Source: Ruminiclostridium sp. (GTDB taxonomy: Bacteria > Bacillota > Clostridia > Oscillospirales > Ruminococcaceae). Taken from it: a stretch of 64,000 nucleotides of DNA. The stretch is taken from contig JAFTVY010000051.1 in assembly GCA_017465545.1 (NCBI GenBank), positions 1-64,000 on the forward strand, read 5' to 3'. The position numbers were made by a program, and so were the translations under genes. The notes below the pieces were generated by a model that was given only the letters and a program-made list of their open reading frames with translations, searched no databases and was not told the DNA's origin. This document shows, piece by piece, positions 51,351 to 61,532 of this stretch. Each line of letters starts with the position of its first letter. The first letter of the stretch is position 1.

Positions 51351-52664
51351 ATGTATAATAAAATAAAAAGCTTTTTTGAAGGAAAAAGAGTAGTAATATT
51401 AGGCTACGGCAGAGAGGGTAAAAGTACCCTGAAGCTGATTTCCGATATGGGATGTAAAGGTATAACTATTGCCGATAAGAACGAGTACGTAAAAAATCAG
51501 ACAGAGAATGCGGAAAAGTATAATTTCTGCCTTGGTGAAAATTATCTCTCCTGCCTTTCTGACTGCGATATTATTATGAAGGCTCCGGGTATCGGTCTTA
51601 AAAATTCGGTATCTGATGAGATAAAGAAAAAGATAACCTCCCAGACGGATATATTCCTACAGACCTGCGAAAGCAAAATAATCGGTATCACGGGTACAAA
51701 GGGTAAATCTACTACCTCAAGCCTTATATATCATATCCTGAAGGAAAGTGGAAAGGATACTATGCTTATAGGCAATATCGGTGTACCGCCCCTTGAAAGA
51801 ATGAGTGAATTCAAAAATGACACGGTAATAGTCTGTGAGATGTCCTGCCATCAGCTTGAATACGTCAAGGCGTCTCCCGATATATCGGTACTGCTTAATA
51901 TCTACCCTGAGCATCTTGACCACTATGAGGATTTTGACGCTTATGCAGGTGCAAAGCTTAATATCTTTAAATATCAGAAGGAAAAGGATACTCTCATCAT
52001 AGGTGATGAGATAAAGGAAAAGGCTGATACGAAGGCGGAAACAATCGTTGCAGGCTTTGGGTGTGGCGATATAGGTACAAGGGATAACGGCATATTCATA
52101 AACGACGAATTTATACCCGCTGACCGAATCAACACAAGGTTAAAAGGTGAGCATAATCTTTACAATATCGCTATAGCCTTCTGTGCCGCTATGAAGGCGG
52201 GCTGTACTATAGAAGAATGTCTTGCCGCCCTTCCATCCTTTGCAGGACTGCCCCACAGACTTGAATTTGTGGGCGTAGTAAACGGTGCAGAATATATAAA
52301 CGACAGCATCAGCACAGCTCCCCAGACTGCAATTGCCGCATTAAAGGCGTATCCCGATACTGATACCCTGATAATCGGCGGTATGGACAGAGGTATATCC
52401 TATGATGAATTAGCGGAATTCTTAAACGGTGATACCTCCGTCAGAAATCTTATAATACTTCCCGACAGCGGCATAAGAGCGGCAAAGGACGTGACAAATC
52501 CCGATATAGAAAAGCTTTATGCCGACGATATGAAGATGGCGGTAGAAATCGCAAAGCAGGTGACAAGGGTAAGATGTATACTGTCCCCTGCCGCCGCAAG
52601 CTACGGCTTCTATAAGAATTTTGAAGAGCGGGGTAGCCATTTTAAGGCATTGCTTGGATTTTAA
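51351..52664 (+). CDS. murD2: MurD-like ligase, probable MurD2 (L-Glu adding)
   Basis: 437 aa Mur ligase. An N-terminal UDP-binding domain (GYGREGKST) is followed by the central ATPase domain with GTKGKSTT at 115-122 and PEHLDHY. The C-terminal domain has GLPHRLEFVG (299-308) and SPAAASYGFYKNFEERG. In standard MurD the D-Glu site includes NDSKATNP; here 317-324 read NDSISTAP, with Ile in place of Lys and Ala in place of Asn. That change and the murL neighbour point to ligation of L-Glu, not D-Glu. The ATG at 51351 follows AGAAGG; an upstream frame into murL is ignored. Confidence 0.8.
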   Translation: MYNKIKSFFEGKRVVILGYGREGKSTLKLISDMGCKGITIADKNEYVKNQTENAEKYNFCLGENYLSCLSDCDIIMKAPGIGLKNSVSDEIKKKITSQTDIFLQTCESKIIGITGTKGKSTTSSLIYHILKESGKDTMLIGNIGVPPLERMSEFKNDTVIVCEMSCHQLEYVKASPDISVLLNIYPEHLDHYEDFDAYAGAKLNIFKYQKEKDTLIIGDEIKEKADTKAETIVAGFGCGDIGTRDNGIFINDEFIPADRINTRLKGEHNLYNIAIAFCAAMKAGCTIEECLAALPSFAGLPHRLEFVGVVNGAEYINDSISTAPQTAIAALKAYPDTDTLIIGGMDRGISYDELAEFLNGDTSVRNLIILPDSGIRAAKDVTNPDIEKLYADDMKMAVEIAKQVTRVRCILSPAAASYGFYKNFEERGSHFKALLGF

Positions 52665-52691
52665 TGAAAGCTTCGTGGCAGTAAAAAGTAC

Positions 52692-52720
52692 TTGAAAATG
52701 CACGTCTGATATAGTATAAT
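52692..52720 (+). promoter_or_regulatory. lon: Promoter of lon
   Basis: TTGAAA (52692-52697), 17 bases, then TATAAT (52715-52720). No HrcA/CIRCE or CtsR-like operator is evident. Confidence 0.82.
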
Positions 52721-52777
52721 ATTAATAGACGAGATATATAAAACTATAGTGTAGAAAAAAAGAAAGGAAGAGATGAT

Positions 52778-55192
52778 ATGGCAAATAACAAAATACAGCT
52801 TCCTGCTATAAGACTCCGTAATTTAGTAGTTTTCCCCGGAATGATACTGCATTTCGATATAGCAAGAGAGGAATCCATAAATGCGGTAAACGCCGCAATA
52901 GAAAACGACCACAGAGTGTTTCTTGTTACCGAAAGAGAACAGTCTGTTCAGGGCGATATGGTTATGTCTATTCCTTATACCGTTGGCGTTATAGCCGAGG
53001 TAAGACAAAAGCTGAACACTCCCGATGGCTCTGTAAGAGTGCTTGTTCAGGGACTTCAGCGTGCAAAGCTTAACAGAACCGTCAGCACAGATCCCCACAG
53101 CGTAATGGAGGTAACTCCTGCGGCGGCTCCCGTCAACAGACTGTCCGACGGCACAAAGACGGCTTATATAAGAGCTATTACAGAATGCTTCAAGGAATAT
53201 GCCGACCTGTCTCCCAAAATGCCCCCCGAGCTTTATAACGGCATCGTAAACGAAAAGGATCTTGAAAAGCTTATAGATATGGTTATCTTCAACGTCTTTT
53301 TAAAGTCCGAGGATAAGCAGGCGTTACTGGAATGCAACAGCGTAAAGCAGAAGGCTGAGCTTCTTATAAAGAGCATAAGACAGGAAACTGAAATAATTAT
53401 CTTAGAGCAGGACATCAACGACGAGGTAAAAATGGCGGTGGACAGAAACCACCGTGAATTCTACCTGCGTGAGCAGATGCGTATAATTGCCCGTCAGCTC
53501 GGCGACTATGACAGTCCCCAGGAAGAGATGGTGGAATATATCGAGGCTATAGAGGCTATAGGCTTTGACGAAGATACCGAGGAAAAGCTTATAAAGGAAG
53601 CTGAAAAGCTTATGCATATGTCACCCACTTCCCAGGAGGCGGCAGTGATCCGTACATATCTTGATACCGTTCTTGAGCTTCCCTGGAATAACTATACCAC
53701 CGCAAAGGCGGATATAGGCAAGGCTGAAAAACAGCTTGACAGAGACCATTACGGACTTGAAAAGGTAAAGGAAAGAATCCTTGAAATAGTTGCGATAAAC
53801 GCCTGGGCAGAAGCGGACAAGAAGGGACAGATAATCTGTCTTGTAGGCCCTCCGGGTGTAGGTAAGACCTCCGTTGCAAAATCCATTGCGGCGTCTCTTG
53901 GCAGAAACTATGCAAGAGTATCTCTCGGCGGCGTAAGAGATGAGGCAGATATAAGAGGTCACAGAAAGACCTACGTAGGCGCAATGCCCGGTAGAATTAT
54001 CAATGCGCTTCGTCAGGCAAAGTCAATGAATCCCGTCATCCTTTTCGATGAAATTGATAAGATGGGCAACGATTATCGTGGCGATCCCGCATCCGCCATG
54101 CTGGAGGTACTTGACAGCGAGCAGAACGTGGCGTTCCGTGACCATTATCTCGAAATCCCCGTGGATTTAAGCGAGGTATTATTTATTACAACGGCAAATA
54201 CTCTTGATACTATCCCTGCTCCCTTACTTGACAGAATGGACGTAATAGAGCTTGGCAGCTATACAAGAGAGGAAAAATTCAACATAGCAAAGAGACATCT
54301 TATCCCGAAGCAGATGAAAAAGCACGGACTCAGAGCGTCATTATTCAAGCTTGAGGATAAGGCACTTTACGAGGTTATCGACAGCTACACGAAGGAAGCG
54401 GGCGTCAGAAAGCTTGAAAGAGCTATCGCAAAGCTTTGCCGCAAGGGACTTAAAAAGCTTGCCGATATATCGGTAAAGAAGGTAACTATAAAGAAAACTG
54501 ATTTAGAGGACTACCTCGGTGTTGCGAAATACCGTGATGACGACGTATCAAAGCAGGATGAAGTCGGCGCAGTAAACGGACTTGCCTGGACCTCTGCAGG
54601 TGGCGTACTTATGCCTCTTGAGGTTCTTATTATGGAAGGTACGGGTAAGATAGAAACCACGGGTTCGCTTGGTGACGTTATGAAGGAATCTGCAAAGATT
54701 GCGGTAAGCCTTGTACGTTCTCTTGCGAATAAGTATGAGATAAACCCTGAATTCTACAAGGATAAGGATATTCATATCCACGCTCCCGAGGGTGCAGTAC
54801 CCAAGGACGGGCCTTCTGCAGGCGTTACTATGACAACGGCACTTGTATCTGCTCTGTCGGGCATCCCCGTAAGGCACGACGTTGCTATGACGGGCGAAAT
54901 TACCCTTCGTGGCAAGGTGCTCCCCATAGGCGGACTGCGTGAAAAGACTATGGCGGCATATAAGGCTGGAATAAAGACGGTTATCATACCTAAGGCAAAT
55001 GAGCCTGATATCAGCGAGCTTGATAAGGTGATAACCGAAAACCTCAGATTCGTTATTGCCGAAAGGATAGAAACGGTTCTCGAAAACGCTCTTGCAAAGC
55101 CTAATGCCCTTATGCCTACGGCAAAGGACGGCAAGAAGGAAAGAGCTGTGAAGAAATCCACAAAGGCAGACGTAATTACAGCTATCGTATAA
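52778..55192 (+). CDS. lon: ATP-dependent protease Lon (LonA)
   Basis: 804 aa. The N-terminal substrate domain (about 1-200) and coiled coil lead to the AAA+ module with GPPGVGKTS near 356-364 and Walker [10 protein letters not shown]. The C-terminal serine protease domain has Ser680 in PKDGPSAG and Lys723 in GGLREK, the usual 43 residues apart. It degrades damaged or regulatory proteins in the cytoplasm. AAGGAAGAG precedes the ATG. engB follows 17 bases later, the standard lon-engB pairing. Confidence 0.96.
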   Translation: MANNKIQLPAIRLRNLVVFPGMILHFDIAREESINAVNAAIENDHRVFLVTEREQSVQGDMVMSIPYTVGVIAEVRQKLNTPDGSVRVLVQGLQRAKLNRTVSTDPHSVMEVTPAAAPVNRLSDGTKTAYIRAITECFKEYADLSPKMPPELYNGIVNEKDLEKLIDMVIFNVFLKSEDKQALLECNSVKQKAELLIKSIRQETEIIILEQDINDEVKMAVDRNHREFYLREQMRIIARQLGDYDSPQEEMVEYIEAIEAIGFDEDTEEKLIKEAEKLMHMSPTSQEAAVIRTYLDTVLELPWNNYTTAKADIGKAEKQLDRDHYGLEKVKERILEIVAINAWAEADKKGQIICLVGPPGVGKTSVAKSIAASLGRNYARVSLGGVRDEADIRGHRKTYVGAMPGRIINALRQAKSMNPVILFDEIDKMGNDYRGDPASAMLEVLDSEQNVAFRDHYLEIPVDLSEVLFITTANTLDTIPAPLLDRMDVIELGSYTREEKFNIAKRHLIPKQMKKHGLRASLFKLEDKALYEVIDSYTKEAGVRKLERAIAKLCRKGLKKLADISVKKVTIKKTDLEDYLGVAKYRDDDVSKQDEVGAVNGLAWTSAGGVLMPLEVLIMEGTGKIETTGSLGDVMKESAKIAVSLVRSLANKYEINPEFYKDKDIHIHAPEGAVPKDGPSAGVTMTTALVSALSGIPVRHDVAMTGEITLRGKVLPIGGLREKTMAAYKAGIKTVIIPKANEPDISELDKVITENLRFVIAERIETVLENALAKPNALMPTAKDGKKERAVKKSTKADVITAIV

Positions 55193-55209
55193 GACAAGGA
55201 AAGAATAAC

Positions 55210-55800
55210 ATGAATTTCAACAAAGCGGAATTTTATACCTCCTACGGTCTGTTCAAGCAGATACCGAAATCCGAAAAGGTGGAGATAGCCTTTTCAGGCC
55301 GTTCAAACGTAGGAAAATCATCGCTTATAAATAAGATACTGAACAGAAAATCCCTTGCAAGAGTAAGCTCTATGCCGGGTAAGACCGTAACCATAAACTT
55401 TTACAGCGTTGACGGTATCTACTTTGCCGATCTCCCCGGCTACGGCTATGCCAAGGTCAGCAAGAGCGAAAAACAGCGCTGGGCAGGACTTGTAGAGGGC
55501 TATCTTGCCGACGACAGAAATCTTCAGCTTGTGTTTCAGCTGGTGGATTTCCGTCATCCCCCCACGGCAGACGATCTTATGATGATAGATTTTCTTATTG
55601 ATAACGAGATACCCTTCGTAGTAGTTCTTACAAAGGCGGATAAGCTTTCAAAGAACGAAAGGAAAAAACGCAGAGAGGCGTTACTTACAGAGCTTCCCTG
55701 CGCTGAGGATATCCATATTATTGAGTTTTCGGCAATGAACGGAGAGGGCGTAGAAGAAATACGCTCCATTATAGAAGAGATAGAAGAGGAAACAGAGTGA
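55210..55800 (+). CDS. engB: Ribosome biogenesis GTPase EngB/YsxC
   Basis: 196 aa GTPase needed for 50S assembly. G1 is [10 protein letters not shown]3 is DLPGYG, G4 is TKAD and G5 is FSAMNGEG. It overlaps the next gene by four bases (GTGA). Confidence 0.95.
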   Translation: MNFNKAEFYTSYGLFKQIPKSEKVEIAFSGRSNVGKSSLINKILNRKSLARVSSMPGKTVTINFYSVDGIYFADLPGYGYAKVSKSEKQRWAGLVEGYLADDRNLQLVFQLVDFRHPPTADDLMMIDFLIDNEIPFVVVLTKADKLSKNERKKRREALLTELPCAEDIHIIEFSAMNGEGVEEIRSIIEEIEEETE

Positions 55801-56828
55801 CTTCAATTTATTCGCTGACACCTATAAAAGCGGCGGAATATCTTTTATCAAGCGGTTTCAAAGCGTCGCAGGCAGATAATATCTTCAAGGATATATACGC
55901 CTTCGGCGCTTGTTCCTTTGATGAGATGAAATATACCGCAAGGGAGCTTGTATCGGCTCTCAGCAAGGATTTTTATTTTGAAAAGTTCATATGCGAAGAG
56001 ATCTGCGACAGTGAAAGCACGGCAAAGTATCTTTTTAAACTGTCTGACGGAAATTATATAGAAACAGTCCTGATGCGGCAGGAGTTCGGCAACGCTCTTT
56101 GCATATCAACGCAAAGCGGCTGTAATATGGGCTGTAAATTCTGCTGTAGCGGTAAGCTGAAAAAGCTCCGAGACCTGACAATATCCGAAATGATAATGCA
56201 GGTGCTTTATATCGAAAGGACAGAAAAAATAAAAATATCAAATATAACCGTTATGGGCATAGGTGAGCCCTTTGATAACTACGAAAATCTCTGTGGCTTT
56301 TTAGATATTGCTACGTATGGTCACGGACTGGGTATGGGCGCAAAGCATATAACCGTTTCTACCTGCGGATTAATACCGAAAATTTACGAATTCGCAGACA
56401 GAGATAATAACTGCAACTTAGCGATAAGCCTGCACGCTCCCGATAATGAAACGAGAAATACCCTTATGCCGGTAAATCAGAAATATCCCATAGAAGAGCT
56501 TATAAAAGCGGCAAAGTATTTCAGCGGAAAACGTAACCGCAAGGTACTGCTGGAATATATCATGCTTGAAGGAATAAATGACAGCAAAGAGCAGGCGGAA
56601 AAACTGGCAGAGCTTATAGGCGATTCCCGTCTTTTTGTAAATCTGATACCCTATAATCCCTCAAGGGAAGATGACTTCAGACGGAGCAACGAAGAAAGCA
56701 TAAGAGCCTTTTATGATGTTCTCAAAAAGAAGAATGTCGGCGTTACAAGAAGAAGAGAATTCGGTGGTGAATTGAACGCCGCCTGCGGTCAGCTAAGAAG
56801 TGACAGAATAAAGAAGGAAGAAGTATAA
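55797..56828 (+). CDS. rlmN: RlmN-family radical SAM methyltransferase
   Basis: 343 aa. The CxxxCxxC cluster motif is C109, C113, C116 in SGCNMGCKFC, and the essential methyl-carrying C-terminal cysteine is C330 in NAACGQ. RlmN methylates A2503 of 23S rRNA and A37 of some tRNAs. The GTG start overlaps the engB stop. The segment after the cluster (CSGKLKKLRDLT) is shorter and more basic than in the standard RlmN pattern I recall. It could be a paralogue of a main RlmN elsewhere in the genome. Confidence 0.85.
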   Translation: MTSIYSLTPIKAAEYLLSSGFKASQADNIFKDIYAFGACSFDEMKYTARELVSALSKDFYFEKFICEEICDSESTAKYLFKLSDGNYIETVLMRQEFGNALCISTQSGCNMGCKFCCSGKLKKLRDLTISEMIMQVLYIERTEKIKISNITVMGIGEPFDNYENLCGFLDIATYGHGLGMGAKHITVSTCGLIPKIYEFADRDNNCNLAISLHAPDNETRNTLMPVNQKYPIEELIKAAKYFSGKRNRKVLLEYIMLEGINDSKEQAEKLAELIGDSRLFVNLIPYNPSREDDFRRSNEESIRAFYDVLKKKNVGVTRRREFGGELNAACGQLRSDRIKKEEV

Positions 56829-57241
56829 TGCAAGGCTATAACCTTATAGTGGTTTTTGATAAGAGCTTTTCTAAAATGCTTATGTGTAAGCGGTTAAAGG
56901 AGCCTTATCTCGGACTTATGAATTTTGTCGGTGGCAAGATAGAACAGGGCGAAAGCGGTACAGATGCCGCCTACCGTGAGCTTTATGAGGAAGCCGCCAT
57001 TGAAAGAAAAAGTATAGATTTAATACATCTTATGGACTTTTCCTATCCTTTAGATCCCTGCTACGTGGAGGTGTATGCAGGCAGACTGAAGGAGGATGTC
57101 ACAGTCAGCGGAGATGAAAACACACTCTTCTGGCAGGAGGATATGGAGGATAATTTCTTTGATGTGACAAGGTATGCGGGAGAAGGAAATATAGGCCATA
57201 TCTTAGAACACGTAAAGCTGAACAAGGACAGATTTCAGTAA
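56828..57241 (+). CDS. NUDIX hydrolase
   Basis: 137 aa, MutT-like. The Nudix box is complete: GGKIEQGESGTDAAYRELYEEAA (about 38-60) with G-x5-E-x7-RE-L-x-EE. It probably cleans up oxidised or other nucleoside di/triphosphates. The ATG shares one base with the rlmN stop (TAATG), so it is translationally coupled. Confidence 0.9.
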   Translation: MQGYNLIVVFDKSFSKMLMCKRLKEPYLGLMNFVGGKIEQGESGTDAAYRELYEEAAIERKSIDLIHLMDFSYPLDPCYVEVYAGRLKEDVTVSGDENTLFWQEDMEDNFFDVTRYAGEGNIGHILEHVKLNKDRFQ

Positions 57242-57254
57242 AAGGCGGTGAAGT

Positions 57255-58202
57255 ATGAAAAAAACGATACTTGTCACGGGTGGAGCAGGCTTTATAGGAA
57301 TAAACTTTCTTGAGCTGATGACGGCAAAATATCCCGACTACAGATTCGTCTGCTACGATAAGCTCACCTATGCCGCAAACGTCGATAAATTAGCAGAGCT
57401 TGAAAAGGCTGACAATTTAAGCTTTGTAAAGGGTGATATATGTGATGAAAAGGCTGTGGACGAGCTTTTTTCATCCGTACAGCCTGATATTGTTATAAAT
57501 TTTGCCGCAGAATCTCACGTAGACCGCAGTATAGAGTCTTCTGATATTTTCCTTAAAACCAACGTGCTTGGTGTAAGAGTGCTTCTTGATGCCTGCAGAA
57601 AATATGGTGCGTCAAGATTTCATCAGATTTCCACCGACGAGGTATATGGTGAGGTGCCGAAGGGTAGCGACAGAGTATGTGATGAAACGTCACCGCTGAA
57701 TCCGGGCAGTCCCTACAGCGTATCAAAGGCGGCGGCGGATATGCTGGTAATGTCATATCACAGAACCTATAACCTGCCCGTATCCATCTCCCGTAGCTCC
57801 AATAATTACGGAAAATACCAGCACCCTGAAAAGCTGATACCTCTTATGGTAAAAAGAGCGGTAAACAATCAGCCGATGCCGGTTTACGGAAATGGTGAAA
57901 ATATCCGTGACTGGCTTTCCGTAACCGACCATTGCAGGGCAATAGATATGATAATCCACCGGGGCAGAACAGGTGAGATATATAATATCTGTGCCGATAA
58001 TCCCGTGAGTAACTTAGAAATGGTAAAGATTATATGCGAGTGCCTTTCAAAACCCGAAAGTCTTATCACCTACGTGGAGGACAGAAAAGGGCATGATTTC
58101 TCTTACAGGACCACCTGCAACAAGCTGAAAACCGAGCTTTTCTGGTCACCTTTGTCAGAATTTGAAAAAGAGCTTAAATACGCTATCGCCTCTTTTATGT
58201 AA
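57255..58202 (+). CDS. rfbB: dTDP-glucose 4,6-dehydratase (RmlB/RfbB-like)
   Basis: 315 aa short-chain dehydrogenase/reductase fold. The NAD motif is TGGAGFIG, the active-site motif is STDEVYG (Thr, Asp, Glu), and the YxxxK pair is in YSVSKAAAD. SRSSNNYGKYQHPEKLIPLM is a typical RmlB sequence. It makes dTDP-4-keto-6-deoxyglucose for rhamnose or related sugars. The rest of the rml pathway is not in the window. A GGCGGTGA site precedes the ATG. It links the housekeeping genes to the glycosyltransferases downstream, which have their own promoter. Confidence 0.88.
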   Translation: MKKTILVTGGAGFIGINFLELMTAKYPDYRFVCYDKLTYAANVDKLAELEKADNLSFVKGDICDEKAVDELFSSVQPDIVINFAAESHVDRSIESSDIFLKTNVLGVRVLLDACRKYGASRFHQISTDEVYGEVPKGSDRVCDETSPLNPGSPYSVSKAAADMLVMSYHRTYNLPVSISRSSNNYGKYQHPEKLIPLMVKRAVNNQPMPVYGNGENIRDWLSVTDHCRAIDMIIHRGRTGEIYNICADNPVSNLEMVKIICECLSKPESLITYVEDRKGHDFSYRTTCNKLKTELFWSPLSEFEKELKYAIASFM

Positions 58203-58237
58203 ATTGCGGAAAACGGGGCGATAGCCTTGTTATTTGC

Positions 58238-58266
58238 TTGACAATTAACCTTATTAATGTTATACT
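58238..58266 (+). promoter_or_regulatory. Promoter of the downstream glycosyltransferase cluster
   Basis: TTGACA (58238-58243), 17 bases, then TATACT (58261-58266). Confidence 0.85.
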
Positions 58267-58296
58267 TATACTATATGTAAAAAAGGGGGTTAATTT

Positions 58297-59349
58297 GTGA
58301 AATTCCGGAAAATTTTACTATTATCCCACGAAATGACACATACCGGAGCGCCGAACAGCCTGCTGAACGTAGCAAGAACTCTCAGACGGCACGGACACAT
58401 GGTGACGATATACACTCTCCATGGCGGCGATTTTGTCAGAGAGTACCACAGACACGGCTTCCGTGTCCATTATTATGACGAAAAGAACTACACCGATGAA
58501 CAGCGCAGGGCTTTTTCAAAAAAATACGATCTGATGATAGCAAACACGGTTTTCTGTGCAGAGGCGGCATACAATATGCAAAAGTATATGCCGACGATAC
58601 TCTATATCAGAGAGGCACAGAATCTGCCCGATATACTTGGAAAATGCAATATAGACGGCAGATATATTTCCGATGCGGAAAACGTAGTGTGCGTAAGCGA
58701 GTATGCAAGGGATTTCATTGCGAAGACCTATCACCCGAAAAGGCTGTGGACCGCTCATAACTTCCTGATAAAAAGAAAGAAGCCGAAGGTAAGAAAGGAC
58801 ACCGACAAGGTAAACTTTCTCATAGCGGCAACCATTGAAGAGAGAAAGGGCATCAGCGTTGCGGTGGATGCATATAGGCAGCTACCTGAAAATATCAGGC
58901 AGAAGGCGTGTCTTCATATTGCAGGCAGAACTCCCGACTGGGCGGAAGCCTACTGGAAGAATATAAACTTAAGAGATACCCCGGGGGTAATCTATCACGG
59001 TGAAATTTCAGACAGAAAAGAAATGGACAGACTGATAGCCTCGTCCGATGTGATAGTTGTTCCTTCCTTCGACGAATCCTGCTCACTTACCGTGCTTGAG
59101 GGCGCTATGTTCGGAAAAGCACTTATCGTAACGGAAAACGTCGGCGCAAAATATATGGTCGATGACAGCAACGGCAGGATAGTAAAAACGGGCGACGTCA
59201 AAGACCTGTCCGAGGCTATTATGGAGCTTACGGAAAATAAAGACAGACTTTCAGACTACGGCACGGCTTCCTGTGAGCGCTTTGCAACGGAATGCAGTGC
59301 GAAAAGATATTATAAGGATATAAAGAAAATTTTTGAAGAATTGAGGTAG
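58297..59349 (+). CDS. Family 4 glycosyltransferase
   Basis: 350 aa GT-B enzyme. The N-terminal LLLSHEMTHTGAPNSLLNVA loop contains the Gly-rich acceptor-side motif. The C-terminal half has LIAATIEERKG, HIAGRTP and the E-x7-E motif in PSFDESCSLTVLEGAMFG. The start is a GTG with AAGGGGG seven bases upstream. First gene of a unit that includes the two double-GT2 proteins. Confidence 0.87.
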   Translation: MKFRKILLLSHEMTHTGAPNSLLNVARTLRRHGHMVTIYTLHGGDFVREYHRHGFRVHYYDEKNYTDEQRRAFSKKYDLMIANTVFCAEAAYNMQKYMPTILYIREAQNLPDILGKCNIDGRYISDAENVVCVSEYARDFIAKTYHPKRLWTAHNFLIKRKKPKVRKDTDKVNFLIAATIEERKGISVAVDAYRQLPENIRQKACLHIAGRTPDWAEAYWKNINLRDTPGVIYHGEISDRKEMDRLIASSDVIVVPSFDESCSLTVLEGAMFGKALIVTENVGAKYMVDDSNGRIVKTGDVKDLSEAIMELTENKDRLSDYGTASCERFATECSAKRYYKDIKKIFEELR

Positions 59350-59354
59350 GTACT

Positions 59355-61514
59355 TTGTCAGATATGAATACAGCCGTGTCAATAATTGTCCCTACCTATA
59401 ACGTCAGCCGTTATTTAAAGCAGTGTATGGACAGTATAACGGCTCAGACGCTGAAGAATATCGAAATAATCTGTGTGGATGACGGTTCAACCGACGACAG
59501 CGGCAGAATGCTTGACGAGTATGCCGCAAAGGATAACCGTATAAAGGTGATCCACAAAAAGAACGCAGGCTACGGTGCGGCTATGAACGATGGCATCCGT
59601 GCGGCAACGGGCGAATATATCGGAATAGTAGAGCCCGACGATTACGTAGAAGCCGATATGTTCGAGACGCTGTACAAGGCGGCGAAGGCAAACGACTGCG
59701 AGATAGTAAAATCCGATTTCTATCGCTTTACAGGTAGCGGAGCGGAGCTTGAAAAGACCTACAACTATACCGCAAGAGTAAAAGAGAATTACAACAGGGT
59801 AATAAACCCTCGTGACGAAAAGGACTGCTTCAGATTCATTATGAACACCTGGAGCGGCATATACAGAAGAAGCTTTATAACAGAAAACGAAATCTTCCAC
59901 AACGAAACCCCAGGCGCGTCCTTTCAGGATAACGGCTTTTACTTCAAGGGCTTCTGCAATGCAAAAAGGCTGATGATCCTTGATAAGGCGTTCTATATGA
60001 ACAGAAGGGATAACCCCGGTTCGTCGGTGGCAAACAGAGAAAAGGTCTACTGCGGTAATACCGAATACGATCTTATCTATCAGTACCTGACGGAGCATAA
60101 AGAGCTGTATGATAAATTCATCGACGTGTTTATGATGAAAAAATATCATACCTATATATTCAACCTTAAAAGAATAGCCTCCCATTTCCGAAAGGAATAT
60201 CTGAAGAGATTCTCCGACGAATTCCGTGAGGCAATGGAAAAGGGAGAGCTGAAGCAGTATATATTCACCGTGACCGAATGGGATAACCTGATGTTGCTTA
60301 TAAGGGATGCGGATGAATATTATTACAGAAATGAGTACGGCAGAATAAAGGTGTCTGTGATACTTCCCGTTTACAATTGCGGAAATTATCTTGAAAAATG
60401 CCTTGACAGTCTGACAGGTCAGACGCTTGCCGATATTGAGATAATATGCGTAAACGACGGCTCCACCGATAATTCCCCTGAGATTTTATCGGAATACGCC
60501 GCAAAGGATGCAAGAATAACAATAATAAACACCGAAAACAAGGGAGCGGGTGCCGCCCGAAATGCGGGAATTGAGGTTGCCTGCGGCGAATTTCTCGCCT
60601 TCCCCGATTCTGATGACTGGTTCGAAGCTACAATGCTTGAACGGGCGTACAGAAGGGCGAAGAACGATAATGCGGATATTACTGTTTTCAGATCGATCCA
60701 GTACGATAACGAAACGGGAAATATACGCCCTTGTACCTATTCGGTAAGAACTGATAATCTTCCCGCCCACAGACCGTTTTCAGCAGAATACTGCGACTGC
60801 AGTATATTCAGAAATATAATGGGCTGGGCGTGGGATAAATTATACAAGCGTAGCTTCGTGCTTAACAGCGGACTGAGGTTTCAGGAGCAGCGCACCACAA
60901 ACGATATGTATTTTGTCTATATGTCGCTTTTCAAGGCGCCCCGCATCACAACCTGCGGCAGTTACCTCTACTACCAGCGAAGAAACGTAGAAAATTCCCT
61001 TTCCGCCACAAGGGACAAATCCTGGCAATGCTTCTATAATGCATTATGTGAAGTAAAACGGGAGCTCACCCTTATGGGAATATGGGAAAAACAAAAACCG
61101 TACTTTGTCGATTACGCTCTTCACAGCTGTCTGTGGAATCTCACCACGCTCGGCGCACAAGCGGGACAGCTGCTCTATGACAAGCTGACGGGTGAATGGT
61201 TTAAGGAGCTCGGAATATCTGACGCTCCGTCGGAATGGTTCACAAATGAAAAGGAATACAAGCTTTATTCCTTCATAGTTACCTCCGATGGCGGCTATGA
61301 TGCAGCAATCGGGGAATATAAGAAGCTTTACGGCGATACGGATAACAATTCAATAAAGGAATCAGTCGAATTTGAGCTTTTTGCGCAGGACGAAGGCGCC
61401 TTTTCGCAGGAGGCTGAATATTATAAAAGATGTCTTGAGGAAACGAGAAAATCGATGTCCTACAAGGTCGGCAGGGCAGTGACCTGGTTGCCGAGAAAAA
61501 TCCGAGGATGGTAA
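59355..61514 (+). CDS. Tandem double GT2 glycosyltransferase
   Basis: 719 aa with two complete GT-A modules. The first starts SIIVPTYNVSRYLKQC (about 9), with VDDGSTDDS and the metal motif EPDDY. The second starts VSVILPVYNCGNYLEKC (about 333), with VNDGSTDNS and DSDDW. Two active sites suggest a polymerase or an enzyme adding two residues in sequence, as in teichoic acid and hyaluronan-type synthases. No membrane helix is seen, but the C-terminus SYKVGRAVTWLPRKI could bind the membrane. The start is a TTG at 59355 with GAGG eight bases upstream. Confidence 0.88.
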   Translation: MSDMNTAVSIIVPTYNVSRYLKQCMDSITAQTLKNIEIICVDDGSTDDSGRMLDEYAAKDNRIKVIHKKNAGYGAAMNDGIRAATGEYIGIVEPDDYVEADMFETLYKAAKANDCEIVKSDFYRFTGSGAELEKTYNYTARVKENYNRVINPRDEKDCFRFIMNTWSGIYRRSFITENEIFHNETPGASFQDNGFYFKGFCNAKRLMILDKAFYMNRRDNPGSSVANREKVYCGNTEYDLIYQYLTEHKELYDKFIDVFMMKKYHTYIFNLKRIASHFRKEYLKRFSDEFREAMEKGELKQYIFTVTEWDNLMLLIRDADEYYYRNEYGRIKVSVILPVYNCGNYLEKCLDSLTGQTLADIEIICVNDGSTDNSPEILSEYAAKDARITIINTENKGAGAARNAGIEVACGEFLAFPDSDDWFEATMLERAYRRAKNDNADITVFRSIQYDNETGNIRPCTYSVRTDNLPAHRPFSAEYCDCSIFRNIMGWAWDKLYKRSFVLNSGLRFQEQRTTNDMYFVYMSLFKAPRITTCGSYLYYQRRNVENSLSATRDKSWQCFYNALCEVKRELTLMGIWEKQKPYFVDYALHSCLWNLTTLGAQAGQLLYDKLTGEWFKELGISDAPSEWFTNEKEYKLYSFIVTSDGGYDAAIGEYKKLYGDTDNNSIKESVEFELFAQDEGAFSQEAEYYKRCLEETRKSMSYKVGRAVTWLPRKIRGW

Positions 61515-61532
61515 TAATATCAGGAGGAAAAT

